A DNA stretch of 64,000 nucleotides from Flaccisagitta enflata. Taxonomy: Eukaryota; Chaetognatha; Sagittoidea; Aphragmophora. Position numbers and translations under genes: made by a program. How positions within the stretch are numbered: position 1 is the first letter of the stretch; the number at the start of each line of letters is the position of its first letter. The notes beneath the pieces were generated by a model. It saw only the letters and a list, made by a program, of their open reading frames with translations, was not told the origin of the DNA and ran no database searches. Shown piece after piece: positions 22,560 to 34,200 of the stretch. The stretch lies in contig OZ231127.1 of assembly GCA_965153355.1 (NCBI GenBank), positions 59,768,001 to 59,832,000 on the forward strand, given 5' to 3'.

Positions 22560-22990
22560 TGAAGAATATGATGACATATTTTGGCGGTAATGTTGGCGTT
22601 AGGTATATGGTATGCAGAGGTGCCGATACTGTGTACCATGGTAGCAATGCTACGCAGCAGACAAGCGCCAAAGTGCGCTAGATATGGCTGAGGGGCGGGG
22701 GTGGGGAGAGACGGTTAAGGGGGAATCAAAGGGGTGAAGGACTTAAGGAATGTAGGGAGGAAAGAACCGAATGCCAGATTTTCGATTTCGCGCAATTGCT
22801 TGCTGCTGTGCTTTTCTCGGTGGATGAATTGCCCATTTGCATATTGCAGTTAAAAGTTTTAAACACGCCACTCAAAGTTTTTAGAACCAAAATTGAAGTC
22901 GTTCTAAGTGTCGAATATTTCTTTGTTTTTATAGCCGAGTAAAGGCCCGACGATTTTGTAAAAACGAAGCGAAATGGCCAACTTACGTGC
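22560..22990. other. Intron-like sequence, no exon seen
   Basis: A short GT-AG-like open stretch at 22554-22587 (MSSEEYDDIF) has no pyrimidine tract and no formin similarity, so I do not call it an exon. The rest is unremarkable. Confidence 0.4.
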
Positions 22991-22995
22991 TCGTG

Positions 22996-23109
22996 AACAA
23001 GGCCAAGTAGGCCAAGAAGGTGCGACATGTGGATCGTCGAACGAATGCGTTTCAGACCAACAGACCGACGGACACAGCCAGTTATAGAGGTGCTTTGTCG
23101 CACCTAAAA
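22996..23109 (+). mobile_element. HINE-like element, AGGTGCG class
   Basis: Starts AACAAG-GCCAAGTAGGCC, followed by motif AGGTGCGAC (23018) and GACCGACGGACACAGCC. Ends TATAG plus hairpin AGGTGC-TTTGTC-GCACCT (23088-23105) and an A run. Other members of this class lie at 35672 and 61933. Confidence 0.8.
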
Positions 23110-23217
23110 ATGCGGAAGCTTGTACTGAATTTCCCTTGCTACGCTGCAGCTTAGCAAAATTGGCAGCTCTGGTCCTATGTCAGTCGACGTCCTGTGTCGC
23201 GGCGATCATGATTATGA

Positions 23218-23608
23218 TGACGATGACGATGACGATGATCTATGTTAAATCATCTTTCATTTGAGACCAACTCTAGGGTTCTAGCTCAATCTGTTTAAAA
23301 ATGGCAAGTACTATAAGTAAGCTACTGCAAGGTACATTTGTAAAAAAGATGATTTCTCACTGGAAATGACTGTTTTTTTGATTTTTTACTGACACACATC
23401 TATCAATCACTTAAAGATGAGGTTCGGTTTCAAAAAACTGAAGACCAAGATCTTTATAGAACTTTTTTCAGAAATTGATTTGAGTTCATAGAAGCAGAGA
23501 TAAAGCAGAGATATGTCGATTCTTTATGTTGCAACTCACTTGAAACACCCTGCATAAGTAGTAACGGGTGGTCTTTAAAAAGGTAGCTTTTAATATTTTA
23601 AATATTGG
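23218..23608. repeat. Displaced half-copies of the MITE pair at 57612-57985
   Basis: The sequence from GATCTATGTTAAATCATC through the inverted end (TATGTTGCAACTCACTTG, AAACACCCTG) and on to GGTAGCTTTTAATATTTTA is collinear with 57612-57985. Here it stands before the (GAAA)n tract instead of after it, so it has been moved relative to block B2. Confidence 0.8.
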
Positions 23609-23758
23609 TGAAAGAAAAGAAAGAAAGAAAGAAAGAAAAGAAAAAGAAAGAAAGAATGACAGATAGAACGAACTGAACAGACAGACAGACAGACAGACAC
23701 AGACAGAAGGATTGTCGCAAAGAAAAAGAAAGAAGAAGAAAGAAGAAAGAAAGAATGA

Positions 23759-23790
<32 letters not shown>

Positions 23791-23938
23791 AAAAAAGAAA
23801 AAAAAAGAAATAAAGACAGAAAGAAAGTAAGAATGAATGAATGAAAGAATGAATGAATGAATGAATGAATGAATAAATGAATGAATGAATGAATGAATGA
23901 ATGCGTGAAAGAAAGAACGAAAGAAAGAAAAGAAGAAC
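23609..23938. repeat. (GAAA)n/(GAAT)n compound microsatellite
   Basis: Tetranucleotide tract with GAAA, GAAT and a short (CAGA)n insert. It corresponds to 56400-56940 in the second copy and coincides with a break in collinearity. Confidence 0.92.
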
Positions 23939-24374
23939 AGTTACATAACCCAACTCAGTGGGAAACTGGAAATTCTCAAGAAGTCCTCACTCATGCGGAT
24001 GATTAACTCCGCCCAAGAGGATTCTCCCATCTTTTCTATTCTATAACCAACGGATCAGAAGAAAACACAGTGAGATAATCTTTTAAGCATTTGTTATGGA
24101 ACCGCATAAGTACAGCTCTCACATCTTTAAGCAGTATTTATTAAATTCCCTCCCAAAATCGTATTCTTATATCATATTAATAAGTTATCGGATCCTCCAC
24201 ATGCCTCTCTCTCTTTTTCCCCTTTAATACCTGAGCGCGTAACAGAAGCCGTATGATTGTTATGAGATTTTCAATATTCCGTTTTTTTTCGCCTATTGAA
24301 TTTGCTCGACCATACAAAAGATGTCATCCTTAAAGACCTATAATATTCTTCTGTTATTTTTTTTTTTCGTTCAG

Positions 24375-26121
24375 TCACGTTCCGGTGATTCATCGAGTGG
24401 GCGATCACACGCCGTCACCAGCGCCATCCCTTCACCAACGTCAACCCTCGCCGCATCAACCTCTTCATCATCATTCCCAACCAAACTCGCACCTCGCTCC
24501 TCCACCGCAGCATCATAACAGTCATCACCTTCAAAATCAACAGCAACATGCTCAGAAGCAACAACAACAGCTACAGCCCCAGCAGCAACCGCTCCCCAGT
24601 AGCGCTTCGCCGCAGCCGCGACTCGCCACAATTCACCCCCGCGGCGCAGTCGCCGTCTTACCCAATTTCCCCCCCAATTTTGCGTCTGCAGCATCTGTGT
24701 CAAACGGTGTAGCATCGACAGCAACAGCGGCAGTAACAACGAGTGCACCCTCGCATTCTGCACATCAACTGCCCAGAGCCTCACCATATCAAGTTCCTCC
24801 AGTACAAATGATCGACAGAAGACTGCCCTCACCCACAACAGCAGCGGCAGCCTCATCAACAACGGGAACGACCATGTCGCCGCAACAGCAACCTCAGCAA
24901 CAACTGACGCCTACGGCGAATCGCATCATGCCGCAACCGGCGGCCACTTCCACGCCAAATCACGACGGATCACGTGGAAACGCAGCCGGAAATGCGACCG
25001 GCAATCCCGGTGGTGTCGCGTCGTTGTTGAATAGTCTTCGACGGTCGACGGAATTTCTCAGCGCCACAAACAACAGCAATAACCTTTTGACGCCGGAATC
25101 CGGCGACGTTCGGTTGGAACTGACGCCGATCAAAATGTCATCCCAACAGCAAATTCAGCCGCCGCCGCTGCCGCAGCAGCAACAGCAGTTACAGCATCCA
25201 CCGCGGCAGCAGCCGCAACAGCAACAGTCTCATCCTTACAAAAACCTTCAAGGCATTTTCAATCTGAACACCAATAACCGAGGGATCGATAACAATGCTG
25301 TGGGCAACGGGCATATTGTCAATGGAAATCATAATGTCATCAACAACTCCATCAACATCAATAACAACAACGCCAATCTTGTCAACAACAACAGCAACTC
25401 GTCGTCAGTCGGCGATTCGCAGAGACTGAGTACTTTCAATCCGCCGCAAAAGACGCCACTGCCAACACCGCAGCAGCCGCCATCGCAGCAACAGTTGCAG
25501 CAGCAGTTGCATAATCAGTTGCAACCGCAGCAGCAGATGCAACCTGTTCGACGATCGCCGCTGCAGAACGGAGTCATCGCGTCTTTGCAGGGGATTCAAC
25601 ATCAGCAGCAATTGTTGCAGCAACAGCAGCTCTTGCAACAGCTCCCGTTGCCGCAAAATAATGACCCTCAAACTATGAATGGATCGACACTACGGCCCGT
25701 TACCCCGCAGCAACAACAACAACAACAACAGCAACAGCAACTGCTTCAGCAGCAGGCCGTAACAACCCCGCCTCGCAGTAACTCTCAACAAGGTCGTCAG
25801 TCGCAGCAATCTCTTGACAGCATCGGGAAGTTGTCACGTGGCAGCGCCAGTCCCTCGTCAAATCCTTACATGGCGGCGCTCGAGTCGGCCATCGGACAGC
25901 TTCACCTCTCCAAGAGCAGCAGCGGCAACAACAACGCCTCAAACGCCTTGTCAGCACCTAAAATCGTCCACAATAACCTGAAAAATGGATCCTCGATGCA
26001 AGTGTCAAACAATGATCTGCAGCAACATCCATTTCGAACGCCACAACAACAGCAGCCACAACAACAGCAGCCACAGCAACAACAGCAAAACCTGATTCAC
26101 ATGCGAGGATCGGAAGTATGA
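24375..26121 (+). CDS. Second copy of the last exon of the low-complexity Q/N-rich gene
   Basis: Acceptor TTTCGTTCAG and a 581-residue frame to a TGA, with no frameshift or stop. It matches 58714-60472 almost throughout. Visible differences are short repeat-length changes (fewer Q after HHLQN, one NNS triplet fewer before NNLLTPESGDVRLEL) and a few substitutions. The protein is rich in Q, N, S and P with small conserved-looking blocks (GVASLLNSLRRSTEFLSATN, NPYMAALESAIGQLHLS). The upstream exons with compatible phase (54374-56382) have no copy before it; the DIAPH exon upstream ends in phase 0 and would read it in a frame that stops early. It is therefore a haplotype duplicate or an orphaned last exon. 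Confidence 0.75.
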
Positions 26122-26168
26122 ACTTTCCGTTAAGAGAGAGAGAAAGCGAGAGAGAAAGCGAGAGAGAA

Positions 26169-26207
<39 letters not shown>

Positions 26208-26215
26208 CAGACAGA
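26122..26215. repeat. (GAGAGAAAGC)n tract in the 3' UTR
   Basis: Purine-rich repeat starting 12 bases after the stop codon. It is shorter and more irregular in the other copy (60483-60540). Confidence 0.85.
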
Positions 26216-27129
26216 TAAAGTGAATTAAGATTTGGCATTGTTTTATCTCTTATTTATATGTACGGGCTCGTTGTAATTGTATTTGAGTTTTACGAGCGTT
26301 TTGTCTCTGAAATGACGAATGGTTTTGATTGTTCAGGTGATTTCTTTTTTCGTTAAAGTGAATAAGTAAATTACTTCGTTGGTTCAGATGACAAAACAAA
26401 TCGATCTCGAGGTGACAAATCCATTTGTTTGTTCGGGTGACAAATCAATTTGTTCCTGAAAGGACAAAACGTGCTTTGTATTGGTGACAAATATGTTTGT
26501 TGAGACGAAAATATGCCTCATTTCACCATTTTGTTCTTAATCATTCTTGAGCTTCAATTACGGCCATGTATAACAAAGTCTCTCATACTGTTAAAAAAAT
26601 TGTGGTTGAGAAAAAAAAAATGTTTCTCTTTCATTTCACAAAATCGCTACAGAGAGCGTAAGAACAAAATCATAGCTAGCTCTGTCTAGTAGCTGATTAT
26701 GCTGATTGCAAGGACACATTGTGAAATTGAGTTTTTAAGGTCTTTTTAAACTTTTTTGGTCCATTAGTCCGTCATTCGAAACGACAGTGAAAAAAAAAGA
26801 AAACGAAAAAGAAAAAAGATGAATAAGAAAAAGAAGGGAGCAAGAAGAAGAAAAAGAAAACGAAATAGGGTCACAACACTGTAACGGACTGGTGGGCGCT
26901 GGGCAGGGGCGCCCAACCCCTATCCACACCCCAACCCCCCATCCCCCCTTCCCACACTCAAACATAAACAACTAGTCATCCAAGGATCGCACATGGTCAG
27001 CAGTACCCGATACCCTGCTTAGAGTGATCAGAGTGATAGTGAAGTGAGCAGGCAGCAGCCCCAAAACCACTGATATATAAACCACAAAGGGAAAATTTCC
27101 AGGTATCTGAAGGTAATGAATCAGACAAA

Positions 27130-27480
27130 AGTAGTGAAAGCAGGGTGAGAGTCTGTTAAGGCCTGAGTGGGTGAGGCCTGGGGGCAGGCCTGAGGCCTGA
27201 GGGAAGCAGGTGAGGCCTGGAAGCACGAATTTGAGGTCTGGAGAAACTGATTTGAGCCTAGAAACACAGATCTGAAGGCCTGAAGAAACTGATTTGAGGC
27301 CTGGGGGCATAGTTGGGAGCCTAGGAACACAGATTTGAAAGCCTGGAGAAACTGAATTGAGGCAGAGAAACTGTTGAGTCCTGAAGAAACTGAATTTAGT
27401 CCTGGAGAGGGCTGATTGAGGCCTAAAATGAATTTGAGAGCTTAGAGGCTAATCAGAGGCCTGAGAGGATTTGAGGCCTC
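27130..27480. repeat. ~25-30-bp minisatellite (GGCCTGGAGAAACTGATTTGA)
   Basis: Irregular units built from GAGGCCTG, GAAACTGA and TTTGAG phrases. Confidence 0.75.
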
Positions 27481-27894
27481 AACCGCCAACAAGGGACGCG
27501 TGGTTTGTTACTGGACAAACCAGCATGTGCACGTAACGTCTCGTAATGTCGTATGGTACCATTTTCATAGTTTTCTTAAAACGTTAGCCAACGTTAGCTA
27601 CTTACAAGTCTCACAGTTACAAAAATGGCGTCTTTGAATACATATCTAAAAGTCTACTGTGGGGATTGCTCGCGAAATTCTTACGTTTGATTTTATAAAC
27701 GGAAAAAGATGATTCTGCATTATGCAAATTAAGCGACTTACTCGAAAGAGAAAAGACAGTGATGAGAAACCTAAACATCTTTTTCTTGACTCGAGTCAAT
27801 CGATGCTTATGTTTGTTGTCACGTAACCTTGGTTACGGCATTCAGAAAATCGTTTTAGTGCTGGTTTGTGCGTTACGTGTAGTAAGACTATGAC

Positions 27895-28480
27895 AGTATT
27901 CGATATAACAACATAAACATTCGATATTAAAACATAATTATTAGATATTAGTATATAAACATTTGAGATTAAAACATAACCAACCAATATAAAAACATAA
28001 ACATTCGATATCAAAACATAAACATTCGATATCAAAATATAAATATTCGATATCAAAACATAAAAATTCGATATTAAACATAAACATTCAATATCAAAAC
28101 ATAAACATTTGACATTAAAACATAAACATTCGATATTAAAACTTAAACATTCAATATTAAAACATAAACATTCGATATTAAAACATAAACATTCGATATT
28201 ATAACATAAACATTGGATATTAAAACATAAACATTGGACATCAAAACATAAACATTGGATATTGAAACATAAACATTCGATACTAAAACATAAACATTCG
28301 ATATTAAAAGACAAACATTCAATATTAAAACATGAACATTCGATATTAGAACATAAACATTCGACATTATAACATAAACATTCGATATTAAAACATAAAC
28401 ATTCGATATCAAAACACAAAAATTTGATATTAAAACATAAAAATTTGATATTAAAACATATACATTCGATATCAAAACAC
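27895..28480. repeat. 21-bp AT-rich minisatellite (AACATAAACATTCGATATTAA)
   Basis: About 27 units of 21 bp. Because 21 is a multiple of three, two minus-strand frames stay open for 233 and 122 codons with heptad repeats (CFNIECL, ISNVYVL). Substitutions fall in all codon positions, so I treat it as noncoding. Confidence 0.92.
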
Positions 28481-28589
28481 GACACACACACACACACAGG
28501 CGCGCGCGCACACCTGCGTCAATACAGTAACCGTTTGCAAGAATAATGCAGATACATATTTATAAAAGACCGGAAGTCTCTGTGAGCGC

Positions 28590-28665
28590 CACCACTATCC
28601 CGACAACAAAAACAACAACAACAATAACAACAACAACAGCAACAACAACAGCAACAGTCAGTCAG
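28590..28665. repeat. (CAA)n microsatellite
   Basis: Short CAACAA tract with AGC interruptions. A (TTG)n counterpart occurs at about 29590-29675 in inverted orientation. Confidence 0.85.
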
Positions 28666-28739
28666 TTCTATCCGTTGGTAACATCATATTTTTTTTGAGA
28701 GGATTTCAAACTTTTGGTCCATTTTTTTGCACCACTCCA

Positions 28740-28990
28740 GGCTAAAATTCAAGCCTGTATATTATTGGAAGTTTCCCCCTCCCCCGTGGAAAGAAATCAA
28801 AAAAGAATACAAGAAAGAAACAGAAAAAAAGAAAAAAAAAGAGAGAAAATTAACTTTTAGAAAATGGCAAATCATAAAGCAGTGGTAAACACAATTTATG
28901 CCACACAATATATACATAGTTTTTATTATGCTCTATAGGGAAAGAAATCATAGAATATATGAATGTGACACCAATGCGTCATTGAGAAGA
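28740..28990. repeat. Dispersed repeat (C-run, GGAAAGAAATCAAAA, AACTTTTAGAAAATGGCAAA)
   Basis: The same order of phrases (poly-C/G run, GAAATC..AAA, A-rich stretch, ATAACTTTTGG, ACAACACAAAT) recurs at 36255-36480, 39095-39290 and 62540-62755. No terminal repeats could be fixed. Confidence 0.65.
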
Positions 28991-29139
28991 AAATCAAAGG
29001 CAGGGGAGGACAAAATAGTTCCCCACCCACTCTGAGCCTAATAGGTCATGAAACGACCAAAAAAGCGTTTATTTCCAACAGGTAGCATTTCAGTGTAGAT
29101 ACATAATCGAGAATTCAACCATCTCACATTAGAGTGAAC

Positions 29140-29400
29140 GAAGAAAGTGAGCAAGCTATATAGAGCAAGCGAGCAAGCGAAGCACCAGCAAGAAGTGGAA
29201 TGCAGCGGATCGAAGTGAGCGGGTAGGCAGAGTAAGCGATCGAGGGCCTGTTTCTGCGTCGCGGCAATCGCGTTCTGGAAGAAACCCGCCCGGTCGCTCG
29301 CTATGATCGTTCGCTCGCACCGCTCACTCCGCTCACTCGCTCTGCAGCGCCAGCTCGCTTCGCTCGCCCGCACCATTCACGGGCTCGCTCACATATACAA
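29140..29400. repeat. GAGCGAGC-rich imperfect inverted repeat
   Basis: AGCAAGCGAGCAAGCGAAG-type text on the left is mirrored by CGCTCACTCCGCTCACTCGC-type text on the right. The minus-strand frame across it has no recognisable domain. Confidence 0.55.
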
Positions 29401-29699
29401 ATACTACTTCTTTCTTAACTCGGTTTCTTTATCAAAAAAGAAAAAAGAATGAAATCTTTTTAGTCCAAATTATGTTTAAGTTTTATTTGATCAGAAGAGT
29501 TTTGCACGTCTCCGAAGTTAACCATTGATCAATCGATCGATCGATGTCGGAAGAATCCTTGATCTCATGTCATGGCTGAATTCGCATTATTGTTGTTGTT
29601 GTTATTGTTGACGTTATTTATGTTGTTATTGTTGTTATTGTTATTTATTTGTTGTTGTTGTTTATTGTTGTTGTTCATTTACCCTACTACGTGATAGCA

Positions 29700-30480
29700 C
29701 ACAATCAGCACAAACATAGCAATTCAGGTTATCCAAAGACAAGAGATTCTGCATCATGGATCAAATCGAGAAATTCAAACAAATATTCAAAGTACACACA
29801 TTTCTTACAATTTAGATACAATACTCGTGGTAACTTGAAAGTATGAGGTTAACACTAGAAGCAGTGTTTTCCTTTGTCACTATTACTATAACAATTACTT
29901 CGTAGAGATTCGCTGCGAAATTATTCCTCATCAGCCTTCTTTCTCCAGCCACAAATACCGATGAATTCCGCCGATGACCGCGGCCACAGGATCAGCTGAC
30001 GGCAAGCGACCGAGTGGCTCGTTAAAAACGCGATTGTAATGAGTAGAGACAGGCCCATAATACCACTTTGTCTGTCTCTGTCTGTCTGTCTGTCATTCAT
30101 TGTTAAAACAATTGCCATCTAATTTGCTTGGTGCTTGAACGATGAACGATAAAGAAAAGAAAAATAAGTACATTTGTAAGCATTATTGAGAAAACAGTCG
30201 AAGTCAGTCTTCAACTTTTTGACATATTCAAGAGAAGCAGGGTTTTTATTTTCTTATGAGAAAGTTGGGAATCTTCACCGAGCAAATGAGCCCTCCAATG
30301 AAATTGATAGGGTAAGTAAATTTGATAATTCTCTTTCATTTGGCGCGGGGCAGAATGCTCTACAACAAATATTGATTATATTATTCGAGTTATGAATTTC
30401 GAATCTTTTTTTACAAAAAATTCAAATAAAACTGTTTTCGATTTATTACAATATTATGTAGGATCAATAAAGAAGTATAT
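29700..30480. other. No gene seen
   Basis: Unremarkable sequence with a short GTCTGTCTCTGTCTGTCTG tract at about 30067-30092. Small open frames are not supported. Confidence 0.4.
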
Positions 30481-30489
30481 TGATGTTTG

Positions 30490-30880
30490 TTTGAGTATGC
30501 AAATACAAAAAGCCATGTTCCTGAGTGTAGCTGCTCACCGTTGAGGGGGCTTTTGAGTATTCTAGCTCATTTAGCTCAATTTTTTTCTGATTTTAAATTG
30601 GAAAAATGAATAGATATTTTGATAATTTTTTAAGCGAGCAAATATGAGAAAGCATGTCAGTGAGCATAACTGCGAGGGTGTTTTTCAGTATTCTAGCTCA
30701 CTTAGCTCATTTATTTTTTTTTCAAATTTCAGATGGGATAAATAAGTGTTTTGATACCTGTCTGAGCATGCAAATACAAGAATATGTCAGTGAGCATGAC
30801 TGGTCATCTGGGGGAGTGATTTTGAGTATTTTGGCTCATCGAGCTGATTAGGCTCAGTCCTATTTTTCTCTGATTTTTCA
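30490..30880. repeat. Three-unit tandem repeat of ~134 bp
   Basis: The phrase TATTCTAGCTCATTTAGCTC (and variants) occurs at about 30556, 30688 and 30825, each followed by TTTTTTCTGATTTT and GCAAATA.GAGAAA. A related single unit lies at 12168-12297. Confidence 0.8.
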
Positions 30881-31249
30881 GTGCATTCAATACATACAAT
30901 TGCTCTTGATTTAATCTAACAAATAAAAAAAATTGCAGTGACTGAAGATGAAAGCATGGTGAAAAGTGATCAATGCTTATGACGTTTTTCCTCACGGCGA
31001 AAGCCGCCATTACTAATATTTGCATATTGTTGATAACACCGGCAACACCGTTTTTAGGGGTACGAATTGATCTTATACCATTCCCGAAATATCTACTCCA
31101 TCTAAATTCTACCTTGCTATGTAACCTATTCAAAAAAGAAACAGTTTGAGGAAGGGCTGATGTATAAACAGTGCGTCAGAATTAAAGCACATGTTTAATC
31201 AGTTAAATTGCAAATAATCTATCATAAAGAAAAAGAAATTTGGTGGTGG

Positions 31250-34200
31250 GTGGGATGGCGGCAAAGGGCAGAAAGACTGCAACTTGGTGGGGGAATAGGG
31301 TGTCTGGGTGGTGATTGGTGGTTTTGGTCGGTAAGTGCTGCTGGGTGGTGATTTCAGCCCAGTGTGATAGAGGAATAGGGTGTCTGGGTGGTGATTGGTG
31401 GTTTTGGTCGGTAAGTGCTGCTGGGTGGTGATTTCAGCCCAGTGTGATAGAGGAATAGGGTGTCTGGGTGGTGATTGGTGGTTTTGGTCGGTAAGTGCTG
31501 CTGGGTGGTGATTTCAGCCCAGTGTGATAGAGGAATAGGGTGTCTGGGTGGTGATTGGTGGTTTTGGTCGGTAAGTGCTGCTGGGTGGTGATTTCAGCCC
31601 AGTGTGATAGAGGAATAGGGTGTCTGGGTGGTGATTGGTGGTTTTGGTCGGTAAGTGCTGCTGGGTGGTGATTTCAGCCCAGTGTGATAGAGGAATAGGG
31701 TGTCTGGGTGGTGATTGGTGGTTTTGGTGGTAAGTGCTGCTGGGTGGTGATTTCAGCCCAGTGTGATAGAATAGGGTGTCTGGGTGGTGATTGGTGGTTT
31801 TGGTCGGTAAGTGCTGCTGGGTGGTGATTTCAGCCCAGTGTGATAGAAAGAGACAAGGTGTCTAGGTGGTGATTAGTAGTTTTGGTCGTAAGTACTGCTG
31901 AGTGTGAATTTCAGCCCAGTGTGATAAGAGAATAAGTGTCTGGAGGTGGTGATTGGTGGTTTTGGTCGGTAAGTGCTGCTGGGTGGTGATTTCAACCCAG
32001 TGTGATAGGAGAATAAGTGTCTGGGTAGTGATTGGTGGTTTTGGTCGGTAAAGTGCTGCTGGTGGTGATTTCAGCCCAGTGTGATAGAAAGACAGGTGTC
32101 TGGAGTGGTGATTGAGTGGTTTTGGTCGGTAAGTGCTGCTGGGTGGTAATTTCAGCCCAGTGTGATAGAGGAATAGGGTCACAGGTGATGATTGGTGGTT
32201 TGGTCGGTAAGTGCTGCTGGGTAGTGATTTCAGCCCAGTGTGATGAAGGGAGGAAAATAAGTGTCTGGGTAGTGATTGGTGGTTTGGTGGGTAGTGCTGC
32301 TGGGTGATGATTCAGCCAGTGTGATAGAGAATAAGGTGTCTGGGTGGTGATTGGTAGTTTGGTGGTAGGAGTGCTGCCTGGTGGTAGTTGTGGTGTGATA
32401 GAAGAATAGAATTGTCTGGGTGGTGATTGGTGGTTTTGGTGGTAAGTGCTGCTGGGTGGAGATTTCAGCCCAATGTGATAGGGGAATAAGGTGTCTGGGT
32501 GGTGATTGGTGGTTTTGGTGGTAAATGCTGCTGGGTGGTGATTTCAGCCCAGTGTGATAGGAAAATAGAGTGTCTGGGAGGTGATTGGTAGTTTTGGTCG
32601 GTAAGTGCTGCTGGGTGGTGATTTCAGCAGTGTGATAGAAAATAGAAAGGGTGTCTGGTGGTGATTGGTGGTTTTGGTCGGTAAAGTGCTGCTGGGTGGT
32701 GATTTCAGCCCTGTGTAGATAGGGCAAAATTGTGTCTGGGTGGTGTTGAGTGGTTTTGGTCGGTAAGTGCTGCTGGGTGGTGATTTCAACCCAGTGTGAT
32801 AGAGAATAAGTGTCTGGTGGTGATTAGTGGTTTTGGTCGGTAAGTGCTGCTGGGTGGTGATTTCAGCCCAGTGTGATAGGGGAATAGGGCGTCTAGGTGG
32901 TGATTGGTGGTTTTGGTCGGTAAGTGCTGCTGGGTGGTGATTTCAGCCCAGTGTGATAGAGAATAGGTGTCTGGGTGATTGGTGGTTTGGTTCGTGAGGT
33001 GCTGCTGGGTGGTGATTTCAGCCCAGTGTATTGAAAATAGGAGTGTGTCTGAGTGGTGATTGGTGGTTTTGGTCGGTAAGTGCTGGTGTGGTGATTTCAG
33101 CAGTGTGATAGAGGCAGGGTGTCTGGGTGGTGATTGGTGGTTTGGGGTAGGAAGTGCTGCTGGGTGGTGGTGATTTCAGCCCAGTGTGATAGAGGAATAG
33201 GGTGTCTGGGTGGTGATTGGTGGTTTTGGTCGGTAAGTGCTGCTGGGTGGTGATTTCAACCCAGTGTGGTGATAGGAAGCTAGGGTGTCTGGAGGTGGTG
33301 ATTGTGGTTTTGAGTCGGGTAGTGCTGCTGGGTGGTGATTTCAGCCCAGTGTGATAGAGAATAAGTGTCTGGAAGAGTGATTGGTGGTTTTGGTCGATGA
33401 AGTCTGCTGGGGGTGATTTCAGCCCAGTGTGATAGAGGAATAGGGTGTCTGGGTGGTGATTGGTGGTTTTGGTCGGTAAGTGCTGCTGGGTGGTGATTTC
33501 AGCCCAGTGTGATAGAGGAATAGGGTGTCTGGGTGGTGATTGGTGGTTTTGGTCGGTAAGTGCTGCTGGGTGAATTTGGCCCAGTGTGAAAGGAATAAGT
33601 TCTAGGTGGCGATTGTGGTGGTTTGGTCGGTAAGTGCTGCTGGGTGATTTCAGCCCAGTGTGATAGAGAAATAAGGTGTCTGGGTGGTGATTGGTGGTTT
33701 TGGTCGGTAAGTGCTGCTGGGTGGTGATTTCAGCCCAGTGTGATAGAGGAATAGGGTGTCTGGGTGGTGATTGGTGGTTTTGGTCGGTAAGTGCTGCTGG
33801 GTGGTGATTTCAGCCCAGTGTGATAGAGGAATAGGGTGTCTGGGTGGTGATTGGTGGTTTTGGTCGGTAAGTGCTGCTGGGTGGTGATTTCAGCAGTGTG
33901 ATGTGGAATAGGGGAATAGGTGTCTGGGTGGTGATTGGTAGTTTTGGTCGGTAAGTGCTGCTGGGTGGTGATTTCTTGTGTGATAGAAAATAGGGTGTCT
34001 GGGTGGTGATTGGTGGTTTTGGTCGGTAAGTGCTGCTGGGTGGTGATTTCAGCCCAGTGTGATAGAGGAATAGGGTGTCTGGGTGGTGATTGGTGGTTTT
34101 GGTCGGTAAGTGCTGCTGGGTGGTGATTTCAGCCCAGTGTGATAGAGGAATAGGGTGTCTGGGTGGTGATTGGTGGTTTTGGTCGGTAAGTGCTGCTGGG

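Larger units (their letters stand above)
23939..26966. repeat. Block B1: long direct repeat of 56945-61290
   Basis: From ACAGTTACATAACCCAACTC to CCCACACTCAAACATA this follows 56945-61290 with high identity, including the complete last exon. The main difference is the MITE pair 57143-58470, present only in the second copy (site at about 24130 here). Confidence 0.9.

Noticed and set aside
22554-22587. Small GT-AG bounded exon MSSEEYDDIFW after DIAPH exon 4
   Set aside because: No polypyrimidine tract (the upstream DNA is GAT repeats) and no similarity to the FH3 continuation expected at this point.
21886-22590. Met/Val-rich and poly-His frames
   Set aside because: Translations of (GATGGT)n repeats inside a DIAPH intron.
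24321-24518. Ser-rich frame across the last-exon acceptor (SRSGDSSSGR...)
   Set aside because: This is the phase-0 reading of the last exon and stops after about 48 codons; the phase required by exon 5 gives the 585-codon frame instead.
27796-28497. 233-codon Cys/Asn/Ile repeat protein
   Set aside because: It is the product of a 21-bp noncoding tandem repeat; no start context, signal peptide or splice evidence.
29038-29376. 112-codon minus-strand Arg/Ser/Glu frame
   Set aside because: Covers a GAGCGAGC inverted repeat; no known domain and no splice or polyA support.
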